64,000 nucleotides of DNA. It comes from Candidatus Peribacteria bacterium (GTDB lineage Bacteria; Patescibacteriota; Gracilibacteria; UBA1369; LOWO2-01-FULL-3). Under the pieces are notes generated by a model. That model was not told where the DNA came from. It was given only the letters and a program-made list of their open reading frames with translations, and made no database searches. A program made the position numbers and the translations under genes. Positions within the stretch are counted from its first letter, which is position 1. Each line of letters begins with the position of its first letter. Of this stretch, positions 7,380 through 15,760 are shown in pieces. The stretch spans positions 31,335 through 95,334 of the forward strand of contig CALRGV010000005.1 in NCBI GenBank assembly GCA_943358175.1, given 5' to 3'.

Positions 7380-9944
7380 TTAATAGCCTTTCATTGAATA
7401 TTCTGGGCCGTAACCTAAAAGGTAGTTGTTGTACATCTTGTACAAAATTAGAGCCACCTCACCTCTTGTGATAGATTGTTCTGGATATAGATTTACTTTC
7501 GCACCTGTTCCGTTGTAGTTATATCCGAAGAATCCCATATCATACGCAACTCCTGCGAAATCTTTGTACCAAGCGCTATTTGCATCTACGTCAGCGTAGT
7601 AAGAGAAAGCATAGCTTGGAACCTGGTAACCTGTGAAAGCGGAACTACCCTTAAGAGCGAATTTCAAGAACTCTGCTCTTGTTACATGTTTGTTCACGCC
7701 TACGCTACCGTCTTTGTAACCCTGAAGCATGTTGTAGAACTTAGCTGTTCTTACGAACGGCATATACCATTCTGATGTATCAACATCCCAGAATCCCTGG
7801 TTTGAACCATCGCTAGGTAAAACAGTTACGCTAGGGAAAGCTTTCAGCACAACTTTCAACACTTCAGTTCTCTTGATAGGAGTATTTAGTCCAAATGAAC
7901 CATCTCCATAACCCTGGAATATACCTTGTTCGCTTACCCAGCTAATAGCCTGACACATTTCGTAATTTTGATTGACTACAAACTTAGTGTCTGAATATCC
8001 ACCACAATTTTCTACAACAGGTGGTTCTACAACGTAGTTATACTCATCGTTATCCTCCGAGCTATCGCAACCTGCGTCCATTAAATCTGTATAACCATCA
8101 GCATCATTATCGATACCATCTTCACATGCTGCGTATGTTTCTGGAGGTTCAGGAGGAAACGGAGGCTGAGTAATATAATCACCGGAATTACCAATTACAA
8201 AAGTACCTGTTTCAGTTTCCTTGTAGTTACTGCCTACTTTAGCAATAATCTTGTAAGTGTATACACCGTCTGCCAAGGTCTTGCCGTTTGTATCACGACC
8301 ATCCCAAGATACATTGTGATCACCTGCGTATTGAGCAACGTAGTCTAAAAGAGTTGCTTTAGCTTTACCGCCTGTAGAGTTACCTTCGTAAACAGCGATG
8401 AAAACTTGTGCGTCTTGATCCAAAGAATAATTGATGTCGATATATTCACTTTGTTGATCATCATATACCGCTGGACTTGTAGTATCGTTGGTTACATTGG
8501 ATTTTTTTTCATTTACAGTATCAGCTGCAACCTGGAATGATACAGCTTTATTACCTAATAGATCTTCAGCTGTTGGATTCTTTGCAGAGATCTTGAATTT
8601 CCAATCTCCGGCATTGTCTACCTGCGCGCCGTCCATATCGCGGCCATCCCAAGCAACAGAATACCAGTTGTTCTTCTGTACCATCAATTCATCAACAAGC
8701 TTGTTTTCTTTTTGTGTGCCCTGGAAAACCTCTACCGTTACAACTGCTTTAGCATCGATTTTGAAAACTAAATTTTGCATTTCGTTTTTTGAAGGATCAA
8801 ATGAATCCTTGCTTACAAATGCTTCTACTACTGCAGGTTGAGTATATTTAGCAGTAACATTTTTAGTAGCAGTTACTCCGTCAGCAATAATGCTGATTGT
8901 CCATGTGCCTGCATCAATATAATTTCCAATATCGTCCGTACCATCCCAAATTTCAGTGTAGTAACCGCTGTCTACATTCTTGTCGTCAAGAATTTTTACA
9001 ACTTTGTTACCACTCTTAGCCTGAATATGAAGAGATTTAACTTTTTCAGTCAATTGATAGTCAACATCAATTCCTCCCTTGATAGGGTTCCATACAGTAT
9101 CCGGATTGATTTTGAAATTCTTTACTGAACCTACGGCAACATTGACGCTTGTCAACGCCTTCACCGCGAAAGTAGACTTATTGAAATCAACACCGTTGTT
9201 TACTGAAGCTGTTACCTTTACAGTATAAGTATTGGTACCAACATTATCAGCTACAATATTACCAAGGTCGTTCTTACCATCCCAATTGATAGCAAATGAA
9301 CCTGCATCGTAATAAAAATTAGTGTATTCCGTGAAAGTACGTACAACATTTGCTCCCTGAAGAATCTGAACAGTTATAAAACCATCTTTGCTGGTAGTGA
9401 AGTAAATATCAGCAGTCTCACCTGTAGATGGAGAGAAAGTAGCTGGTTCAACTTTAAAAGATGAGATTTTAGGAGCTGTTTGATTTACAGTAGAAAGATA
9501 AACAGTCTGGCTGGAAGAATCACTTACTGTTACAACACCGGCGTTATCCTTCGAAGAGGAGAAAGTCTTTACAGTATATGTGCCATCAGGCAAAACGGCA
9601 GTATTTGCACCATTATTTTGTCTACCTGTCCATGTCAGAGATATTGCTCCGGCAACTGTTTTTGCGTGTGTAGCTGCAGTACCTACCAATTCAGCCATTA
9701 CATCACCAGTTGAGGAAAGCACGTAAGAATAAAGATCTGCATCTTTAGTCAGAGTGAATGTTACCTTCAATGTTTCTACTGGAGTTGCGATAGGGTTGAA
9801 AGAAGCCGCGCTTAAAGCGTGGTTTGCAACAACGATACCGGTCGATGGAGCATTTACTCCACCAGGCAATGGATCAATCGCGAAAGCTGTACTTGTTGAA
9901 AGTATAGCTACAAGGCTCAACGCTGCTAAGAATTTCTTGAACAT
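7380..9944 (-). CDS. S-layer protein with FlgD-like Ig repeats and three SLH domains
   Basis: About 854 residues from the preferred start at 9944. An upstream in-frame ATG at 9968 would add 8 residues, but ATG 9944 is preceded by AAAAAAT exactly as in the paralog at 12863, and the signal peptide (MFKKFLAALSLVA...TAFA) then begins normally. Five FlgD-like Ig repeats carry the WDGRDxxG-type turn. An acidic CEDGIDNDADGYTD motif near residue 610, resembling a calcium-binding loop, is followed by three SLH domains over the last 208 residues. SLH domains usually tether proteins to cell-wall polymer, so this is a probable surface-layer protein. It has its own promoter and terminator. Confidence 0.88.
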   Translation of the reverse strand: MFKKFLAALSLVAILSTSTAFAIDPLPGGVNAPSTGIVVANHALSAASFNPIATPVETLKVTFTLTKDADLYSYVLSSTGDVMAELVGTAATHAKTVAGAISLTWTGRQNNGANTAVLPDGTYTVKTFSSSKDNAGVVTVSDSSSQTVYLSTVNQTAPKISSFKVEPATFSPSTGETADIYFTTSKDGFITVQILQGANVVRTFTEYTNFYYDAGSFAINWDGKNDLGNIVADNVGTNTYTVKVTASVNNGVDFNKSTFAVKALTSVNVAVGSVKNFKINPDTVWNPIKGGIDVDYQLTEKVKSLHIQAKSGNKVVKILDDKNVDSGYYTEIWDGTDDIGNYIDAGTWTISIIADGVTATKNVTAKYTQPAVVEAFVSKDSFDPSKNEMQNLVFKIDAKAVVTVEVFQGTQKENKLVDELMVQKNNWYSVAWDGRDMDGAQVDNAGDWKFKISAKNPTAEDLLGNKAVSFQVAADTVNEKKSNVTNDTTSPAVYDDQQSEYIDINYSLDQDAQVFIAVYEGNSTGGKAKATLLDYVAQYAGDHNVSWDGRDTNGKTLADGVYTYKIIAKVGSNYKETETGTFVIGNSGDYITQPPFPPEPPETYAACEDGIDNDADGYTDLMDAGCDSSEDNDEYNYVVEPPVVENCGGYSDTKFVVNQNYEMCQAISWVSEQGIFQGYGDGSFGLNTPIKRTEVLKVVLKAFPSVTVLPSDGSNQGFWDVDTSEWYMPFVRTAKFYNMLQGYKDGSVGVNKHVTRAEFLKFALKGSSAFTGYQVPSYAFSYYADVDANSAWYKDFAGVAYDMGFFGYNYNGTGAKVNLYPEQSITRGEVALILYKMYNNYLLGYGPEYSMKGY

Positions 9945-9997
9945 ATTTTTTGAGTTATTTATAAGCATTTATATGTGAAGGGCAATTAAGGAAATGA

Positions 9998-10025
9998 ATA
10001 ATACTCGAATTAGAAAGTTTGTCAA
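9998..10025 (-). promoter_or_regulatory. Sigma70-type promoter of the S-layer gene
   Basis: On the minus strand: TTGACA (10020-10025), a 16-base spacer and TATTAT (9998-10003). The predicted leader is about 45 bases before ATG 9944. Confidence 0.7.
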
Positions 10026-10040
10026 GTATTTATTGAATAA

Positions 10041-12863
10041 TTACAGCAAATTGCTCAAATGTAATCTGTAAAGTACCTCGGCAATTTCACCTCTTGTTGA
10101 GAGAGTAGAGACTCCAAAGACCTTACTTTCGATGTCGTATAGACCCAAATTATCGGCTTCGCACACGTATTTTTCATACCATGCAGCGGCAGGTACATCG
10201 GGATAAGTATTGTTACATTTACCATCAATTTTGCTTAATCTTCCGGTAGCTTTCATTGCCTCAAAAATCATTTTCAAAGCTTCCACTCTCTGACTTGAGC
10301 CATATGGGCGTACAGTGCCTTTACCGCCATCACCATTTATAATACCCAAATTCTTTCCCGCCTGCAGGTATTCCATATACCAGAGACCCGGAACCACATC
10401 CGTAAAACCCAAATTGCCATTCTCCGGCTTGCTTGTTTCAATATCCAAGGACTCCATAATTACTTTCAGTAATTCCACTCTTGCTATCGGGCTATTCACT
10501 CCGAAAGTACCGTTAGCGTACCCGGTAAATATTCCCTCTTCCTTGGCCCATTGAATCGCCGCGCAATATTTATTATCCGGGCTTACATCGCTAAATCCAC
10601 CGCAATCCTCCATGGGATTTTTCAAACCATAGCCTGTATCATTTACAGGATCTTTTGTTGGCACAGTGTCCGTTTTCTTTCCGCCATCTACTATCACTCC
10701 TGATCCAACTTTTCCACCTTTTGATGAGCTTGAAGATCCGGAAGAACTCGAACTTCCTCCACCTTCCACGTCACCCACGCTACCAACCACAAACAATCCT
10801 GTTTCCGTGTCGCTTGTAGAAGTTGTTGAAATTATTTTATAAGTATATAGACCCTTAGAAAGGGTCTTGCCATCATCATCCTTGCCATCCCAAATCACTT
10901 CATGGTCACCATTATCCTGATCACTTACGTCGAGTAATTCGGCTACTACGGTGCCGGTACTGGTGTTTCCACGATGAATTGTCACCTTTACGTCGGCATT
11001 TTCAGAGAGGTTGTAGAACAATTGCATTTCTTGATCTCCATCGGTAGCCACAGGATTAATATAGTCTTGAGTGATGTTTGATTTTGAACTTGAAACTATA
11101 TCTTCAGCTAAATCCACACTCACTTTCTTGCTATTGAAAACATTATGATTCACCGAATTCTGCGCTAAAACTTTTATATCCAAACTATCCTCATAGCTAA
11201 ACCCGCCACCATCCCAGCTTACTGCATACCACTTGTTTCCATCCACGGCCATATCCTCCACGATATTCTCCTGCTCGCTGTTATTCATCAATATTTGGAT
11301 GGTTACATCGGAATCAGAATCCATGCGGAAAAAAATATAAGTGAACTCATTTTTTTCATTATCAAACTTGGTTTTTGAAAGATAGACATCACTGATTTTT
11401 GGTTTATTGTAAGTTACACTGATTGATTTAGCCGCAATCAAACTTTGAGAACCAACTTTTGATTCAAATTGAATTTTCCATGAGCCCTCATCTACATACT
11501 CACCAATACTATCCGTTCCATCCCAATCCAATTCCACATTATTCTCAGTCTCCAGGCTGGTTTCGCTTTGCAATTCAATCTTATCTGCACCTCTCATCGC
11601 ATAGATTTTCAATGAATCAAGCTTCTGCTTGATATCATATTTAATCTTTAATTGATCATTTTTAGCCGGATCGAAAGTCGAAGAAGGACTGAAAGAAATT
11701 CCGGAGATATGCGCATTTTCTGTTGAAATTGAAGAAGCGGTAGAGCTGCTTACTCCAACATTTTGTTCGGCAACAACAACTCCAAAATCGTTTCTCAATG
11801 TTATAACCACTTTATAAGTACCTGTGGCCACACTACTACCGTTTGTATCTCTTCCGTCCCAGGGTATTGTATTGATCGTGTTTGAACCATAATTATCATC
11901 TTGAAATCCGACAAAAGTACGCATCAGAGAATCATCGCTCGTCCTAAAAATTTCCGCCGTGATATTGGTATTAACTGTATTTGTAAATTTAATAACTACG
12001 TCTCCATCAGCCGCACTGAATATGGAAGGCGCCACTGTAAAGGCGCTGATCGCCCCCTTACCTGTATTATTGTAAGCAACTGTAAATGTTTTTGAGCTTG
12101 TAACCGTTGTTGTTCCTGATTTTGTAGCTGTGATTTTCGCTGTGTAAATTCCAGGCGCAACTGTTTTTAAGGCAAAAATACCATCCCATATGAATGGACT
12201 TGTTGTGTTATTGCTGGTGTTTGTTTGAGAGAAAGTTTTCAGTAGCAAATTTTTTGGACTCAGAATCTCGACAGAAACAGTATCCACCGACTGATTTAAT
12301 GTGTAATCAATATTTAAATTCTGCTTATCACCGTTTTTTGAAGGATCAAAAGTACCACCTGTAACAGTTGGAGTTGGGGCTAAATTGAAAGAATTCACAA
12401 CAATTGAAGTTGGAGCGGTGACGATTGTAAAAGTTTTAGTAAGCTTCTCGGTAACGCTTGCATTGTCTATTTCCACTTCAATTTGATAATCGCCTGTAGG
12501 GCATAGTACTGCTGCCGGCGCCGTACCACACAATGTCACACCGCTATCAACTGATTTACCATCCCATGCAACAGGTGAAACAGGTGATGTTGCTTGTGTA
12601 TTCCATGTCGCCAAAGTCTTTATTACCGTTGATCCCTGTATTACTTTCACATAACCATTTGAAGCAGCCGTCTTAGTCGCGTCATAGGTTGGGGTAGCTT
12701 GTAGTTTCTGACCTACGCTCGGATTAAAGGTTTGAGGTGTGGAACCGTTATCCACCGCCAAAGTAAGATCAATAATAATAACATTCGCCGCAAATGCCGG
12801 TAAAGTAATTACGGAGCCAAGTATTGCCGATAGGCAAAGCGCAGATAATAATTTTTTCAACAT
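10041..12863 (-). CDS. S-layer protein, FlgD-like Ig repeats, Ser-rich linker, three SLH domains
   Basis: 940 residues with signal peptide (MLKKLLSALCLSAILGSVIT...AFA). Six or more FlgD-like Ig units, each with a WDG(K/R/T)D-type motif, occupy roughly residues 30-690. A Ser/Gly-rich linker near 700-720 leads to three SLH domains at about 754-940, each with the GYxNGTFG-type and R-(V/G)-E-(L/I/A) signatures. It shares architecture and start context with the adjacent gene at 7380, so the two are tandem paralogs, but each has its own promoter. Three further cysteines occur between SLH repeats (C884, C902 region), possibly disulfides. Surface-layer role is inferred from the domains. Confidence 0.88.
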   Translation of the reverse strand: MLKKLLSALCLSAILGSVITLPAFAANVIIIDLTLAVDNGSTPQTFNPSVGQKLQATPTYDATKTAASNGYVKVIQGSTVIKTLATWNTQATSPVSPVAWDGKSVDSGVTLCGTAPAAVLCPTGDYQIEVEIDNASVTEKLTKTFTIVTAPTSIVVNSFNLAPTPTVTGGTFDPSKNGDKQNLNIDYTLNQSVDTVSVEILSPKNLLLKTFSQTNTSNNTTSPFIWDGIFALKTVAPGIYTAKITATKSGTTTVTSSKTFTVAYNNTGKGAISAFTVAPSIFSAADGDVVIKFTNTVNTNITAEIFRTSDDSLMRTFVGFQDDNYGSNTINTIPWDGRDTNGSSVATGTYKVVITLRNDFGVVVAEQNVGVSSSTASSISTENAHISGISFSPSSTFDPAKNDQLKIKYDIKQKLDSLKIYAMRGADKIELQSETSLETENNVELDWDGTDSIGEYVDEGSWKIQFESKVGSQSLIAAKSISVTYNKPKISDVYLSKTKFDNEKNEFTYIFFRMDSDSDVTIQILMNNSEQENIVEDMAVDGNKWYAVSWDGGGFSYEDSLDIKVLAQNSVNHNVFNSKKVSVDLAEDIVSSSKSNITQDYINPVATDGDQEMQLFYNLSENADVKVTIHRGNTSTGTVVAELLDVSDQDNGDHEVIWDGKDDDGKTLSKGLYTYKIISTTSTSDTETGLFVVGSVGDVEGGGSSSSSGSSSSSKGGKVGSGVIVDGGKKTDTVPTKDPVNDTGYGLKNPMEDCGGFSDVSPDNKYCAAIQWAKEEGIFTGYANGTFGVNSPIARVELLKVIMESLDIETSKPENGNLGFTDVVPGLWYMEYLQAGKNLGIINGDGGKGTVRPYGSSQRVEALKMIFEAMKATGRLSKIDGKCNNTYPDVPAAAWYEKYVCEADNLGLYDIESKVFGVSTLSTRGEIAEVLYRLHLSNLL

Positions 12864-12896
12864 ATTTTTTAGGTTAAATTAAAAGTTAGGAGGCTC

Positions 12897-12926
12897 ATAC
12901 TAAACAATAAGCACACGTAAAGTCAA
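12897..12926 (-). promoter_or_regulatory. Sigma70-type promoter of the second S-layer gene
   Basis: On the minus strand: TTGACT (12921-12926), an 18-base spacer and TAGTAT (12897-12902), about 34 bases before ATG 12863. Confidence 0.6.
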
Positions 12927-13047
12927 TAGCTGATGCTTAGGTTTACGTCTATTCTAAAAGAAAATTACAAGATTTAAATTTTTCATATCGGCCTACTACA
13001 TCTATTTTTGTAGGTGCGCTCTCCAGACTAGTGCAATCCCAGATCAA

Positions 13048-13330
13048 AAAAGTGTCACCGGTGAAACTTTTCGCCACGATCGGCAGCGGGAGTTTTTTGC
13101 TCATCTTCATTCCTCGAAAAGTGTCCCCGGGGATAGTTTTTGCTCATCTTTATTCCTCAAAAGTCTCCCCGGTGAGAGTTTCCACCACGATCGGCAGTGA
13201 GAATTTTTGCTCATCGCCGCCTCAACTTCAAGACCATTTTCGCACGAAATATGAACCGAGTTTCCATCTACTTTTCATCCTGTTTTTACTTCGACTTGAC
13301 GCCCATTTTCGCACGAAATGCGAACCTTTT
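13048..13330 (+). repeat. Cluster of CACCGGTG-centred palindromes and duplicated spacers
   Basis: Three 24-base imperfect palindromes of the form AAAAGTsTCmCCGGkGAnAGTTT sit at 13048-13071, 13117-13140 and 13159-13182. The segments between them are duplicated: TTGCTCATCTTxATTCCTC occurs twice and CCACGATCGGCAGYG occurs twice. A further palindrome, CATTTTCGCACGAAAT, is repeated at 13235-13250 and 13304-13319. The first palindrome type recurs twice inside the following HNH gene. Confidence 0.8.
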
Positions 13331-13474
13331 CTTTGGCTTCCGGCAGGGCAAAAATCGGTGTGATAATTTTTGCGACCGAAATGTGTTGGAGTAGCATTTG
13401 CTAGCCATTTCAGGCTTGCCTGACGATCCAATTTTTGAGAAAATTAAGGTCTAAAATATTTAACGAAAAACTAT

Positions 13475-14665
13475 ATGAATATTTCTGTACAACAACAAAT
13501 GATACAAATTTCCCCAATCACTTCGCGCGTAACTCAAACAGCCAATTCGGCTCAACAGCTCCACCGCGAATTTGTCCGGCTTGGCGGCATGCGATTCAAA
13601 TTAAAAAACAAAATGCTGGCAATGCTGCCGGAAATTTTCACCAGCGGAATTTGGAAAAAATATGCCGGAACGATCGAGGAGTATGCTGGAAAATTTGGTG
13701 ATATCGCAGGAACCACAGTCGAAAAACGGCTGAGACTCGAAGAAAACTTGAGCGATAAGCCATTCTTGAAGGCCGCAATTGCGACGATCGGCGTGCACAA
13801 AGTCGCGATGGTGGCAAAAATCACCACACCGGAAATGGACGAAGCGATGGCGGAAAAGCTCTGCAACATGAGCAAAATGGCCGTACAGAGTTTATCGAAG
13901 GAGCTGAGGAACGGGCAGCGTGCAGATATGGTGGGAGAGGGACGCAATGGCTCGCAGCTGAGCTTTGTTGATGAACGAAATTCATGGATAGTCGGTGAGC
14001 GAGATTGCAAAGCCGATGCGCTTATGAAAAAAATAGAACTGGATGAAAACTCCACCTTTCTTTTCATGAAATTAAAGAAAAAACTTGGTAAAACCCTCAG
14101 TGACAAAGAGTTTTTAAAACAAATTCTTGAAGAACGAGAAAAGCAAGAGTTTCCCATGCCTACCGGCAGGCAGGCGCAGAAGAAAGGGGAAAGAGCTGGT
14201 AGTATCACCGACGATGGTGGTAATGCGAAAGCAGTTCACGATACAACAGATCAAAAAAGTTTCACCGGGGAGACTTTCGAAATTTCGCAAGGTGATGGTC
14301 AAGCTGCAAAAAGTCTCACCGGTGACACTTTCGAAATTCAGACGGCTACGCTAGAAGAGCCCCGCTACGTAAAAGCAAAAAGACGACATCAAGCACTCGC
14401 GCCAACAAACGGCAAATGTGCCTACCCAAATTGCAACTCCCCATACACAGTCCTTCACCACCGCGACCGCTACAGTGAGAGCAAAAACCACGATTCCATC
14501 ATTCCTCTTTGCAAAGTTCATCATGAATTCATGCATAACAATTTGATACAAAATGAAAAATTCAGCGCGAATCAATGGAAATTGGAGGTTGGGGAGATGG
14601 TGGATGTGAAAGTTTCGCGGGCTGATGATCTCTATAGAAAGTACCGAAGGGCGGCGGTAAATTAA
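13475..14665 (+). CDS. HNH endonuclease with palindromes inside the frame
   Basis: 396 residues. The C-terminal domain (about 305-370) is an HNH/treble-clef fold: CAYPNC, then LHHRDR, then LCKVHHEFMH, the usual metal and catalytic His/Asn set. The N-terminal 200 residues are helical and not recognised. Residues about 225-290 are a low-complexity linker made of inserted repeats: a TGCCTACCGGCAGGCA palindrome, read as MPTGRQA, and two 24-base palindromes, read as KSFTGETFE and KSLTGDTFE. A second HNH gene at 37340 has a similar C-terminal domain without these insertions. Substrate unknown; a selfish or defence nuclease is inference. Start ATG 13475 has no Shine-Dalgarno. Confidence 0.75.
   Translation: MNISVQQQMIQISPITSRVTQTANSAQQLHREFVRLGGMRFKLKNKMLAMLPEIFTSGIWKKYAGTIEEYAGKFGDIAGTTVEKRLRLEENLSDKPFLKAAIATIGVHKVAMVAKITTPEMDEAMAEKLCNMSKMAVQSLSKELRNGQRADMVGEGRNGSQLSFVDERNSWIVGERDCKADALMKKIELDENSTFLFMKLKKKLGKTLSDKEFLKQILEEREKQEFPMPTGRQAQKKGERAGSITDDGGNAKAVHDTTDQKSFTGETFEISQGDGQAAKSLTGDTFEIQTATLEEPRYVKAKRRHQALAPTNGKCAYPNCNSPYTVLHHRDRYSESKNHDSIIPLCKVHHEFMHNNLIQNEKFSANQWKLEVGEMVDVKVSRADDLYRKYRRAAVN
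14157..14172 (+). repeat. CPR-type GGCAGGCA palindrome inside the HNH gene
   Basis: TGCCTACCGGCAGGCA is one base off a perfect 16-bp palindrome. Sequences of this type, often read as LPAGRQA, are widespread in Patescibacteria genomes and occur inside genes. A weaker match, CTTCCGGCAGGGCA, lies near 13338. Confidence 0.65.
14255..14332 (+). repeat. Two in-frame copies of the CACCGGTG palindrome
   Basis: Copies at 14255-14278 and 14309-14332 match the form AAAAGTyTCACCGGkGAsACTTTC, each followed by GAAATT. They match the three intergenic copies upstream, and the reading frame stays open through both. Confidence 0.8.
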
Positions 14666-14881
14666 GTCAGTGCAAATGAGGATGGCGAAGGTTGGAAAGA
14701 TGGATTGAGTGGCGGCAGTAACCAAAATCACCTAGAAAAGAAATTATGCGAAAATTTTCCGAATGGCGGAAGCATGGAGGTGAATTGATGGTGGGCCTTT
14801 ACGGCAGTCAATCAAGGTTCAGCGCCGGCACGGGGATAGTTGTATCGCAAAAATTTCAAAGTAATGCGTGCGACTCATGCA

Positions 14882-15751
14882 CTACAACAACCCGCTAATC
14901 AACTTCAAGGTTCCCCCGGCATGCAAAATTCTCTCACCATTTTCATTTTTAACAGATTGAATTAGAGGATTATTAGGCAAAATTTCTCCCACAGAATATG
15001 GCGTGCCAAAACGCCCACTCAAAAAATAAAAATCATTGCCACCGACTTGTGCGCTATCTCCGACAGTCAAAATTTCGCTATACCTTGAGTCAAATTCCAT
15101 GCCTCTGTTCTTTGTCAAAAACTGCCCGAATTTTTCAACCGCCGCGTCCTTGTCACCATTCGCCGGACTGACTATCACGCCAATTCCGGAATTTCCCACG
15201 TGCACGTATTTCCCGTAATCAGGATTTATTTTCGCCAAAACCTCCAAAGTAATTTCATAAATCTTTCCTGCCAGTTCATACACCTTATCGATTGCCGGCT
15301 TATCTTCGTAATAAAATTTCGTACCCATCACCACTACTATCTCATGAGCATTATACAAAATCTCACCATGCTCCTTCACGGCTTCATTCAAAATCGTCCG
15401 CAGTTTTTCCCGCTCAATAAATTCCTTCGGCCACTCTATGCGATAAATTTCTTCAAAGTCACCAGCCACTGCATTAAAGTCGTAACCTATCGCTCCATTT
15501 TCCGCGAACAGATACAGATTTTCCATAAAACGCGGCTTTTCCGCCTCGTTAACCTCCGCCAGCAAATGAGCCAAGGCTCGACGCTCAAAAGACTCCAATT
15601 GTCTACCGGTACAAAAACCAATAGGCATTTTCTGCGATAGCTTTACCAGAGCATCGGCGATTTCCCGTGAAGGAGTATTGTGTCCCTTTTCAGTCAAAGT
15701 ACCATCAAAATCAAACATCGCCGCCTTAAAATCTCCAACCTTAAAATCCAT
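14882..15751 (-). CDS. HAD-superfamily hydrolase (Cof/HAD-IIB-like)
   Basis: 289 residues. Motif I is FDFDGTLT (14-21) with the nucleophile and acid aspartates. Motif II is the CTGR region at about 51-54. Motif IV is LTVGDSAQVGGND near 230, where GD and ND supply the metal-binding acids. The large cap between them suggests a type II HAD phosphatase acting on sugar phosphates or similar metabolites; the exact substrate cannot be read. It lies 9 bases past the stop of the O-antigen ligase-like gene on the same strand, so the two are probably co-transcribed, which hints at envelope-sugar metabolism. Confidence 0.75.
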   Translation of the reverse strand: MDFKVGDFKAAMFDFDGTLTEKGHNTPSREIADALVKLSQKMPIGFCTGRQLESFERRALAHLLAEVNEAEKPRFMENLYLFAENGAIGYDFNAVAGDFEEIYRIEWPKEFIEREKLRTILNEAVKEHGEILYNAHEIVVVMGTKFYYEDKPAIDKVYELAGKIYEITLEVLAKINPDYGKYVHVGNSGIGVIVSPANGDKDAAVEKFGQFLTKNRGMEFDSRYSEILTVGDSAQVGGNDFYFLSGRFGTPYSVGEILPNNPLIQSVKNENGERILHAGGTLKLISGLL

Positions 15752-15760
15752 AAATATAAT

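Larger units (their letters stand above)
12864..13474. other. Intergenic region, mostly repeats
   Basis: The first 60 bases hold the promoter of the minus-strand S-layer gene. From 13048 to about 13330 the sequence is a cluster of palindromes and short duplicated segments. No protein is credible here: short frames reading KVSPV-type peptides are translations of the palindrome. Confidence 0.7.

Noticed and set aside
13048..13330. CRISPR-like array
   Set aside because: Repeats are palindromes with uneven spacing, spacers are themselves duplicated, and there are no cas genes nearby.
13031..13363. 110-residue protein with KVSPV repeats
   Set aside because: It is the translation of the palindromes and their duplicated spacers, with no protein-like core.
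14746..14898. 50-residue ORF before the HAD gene end
   Set aside because: It overlaps the convergent HAD gene, has no family resemblance and no ribosome-binding signal.
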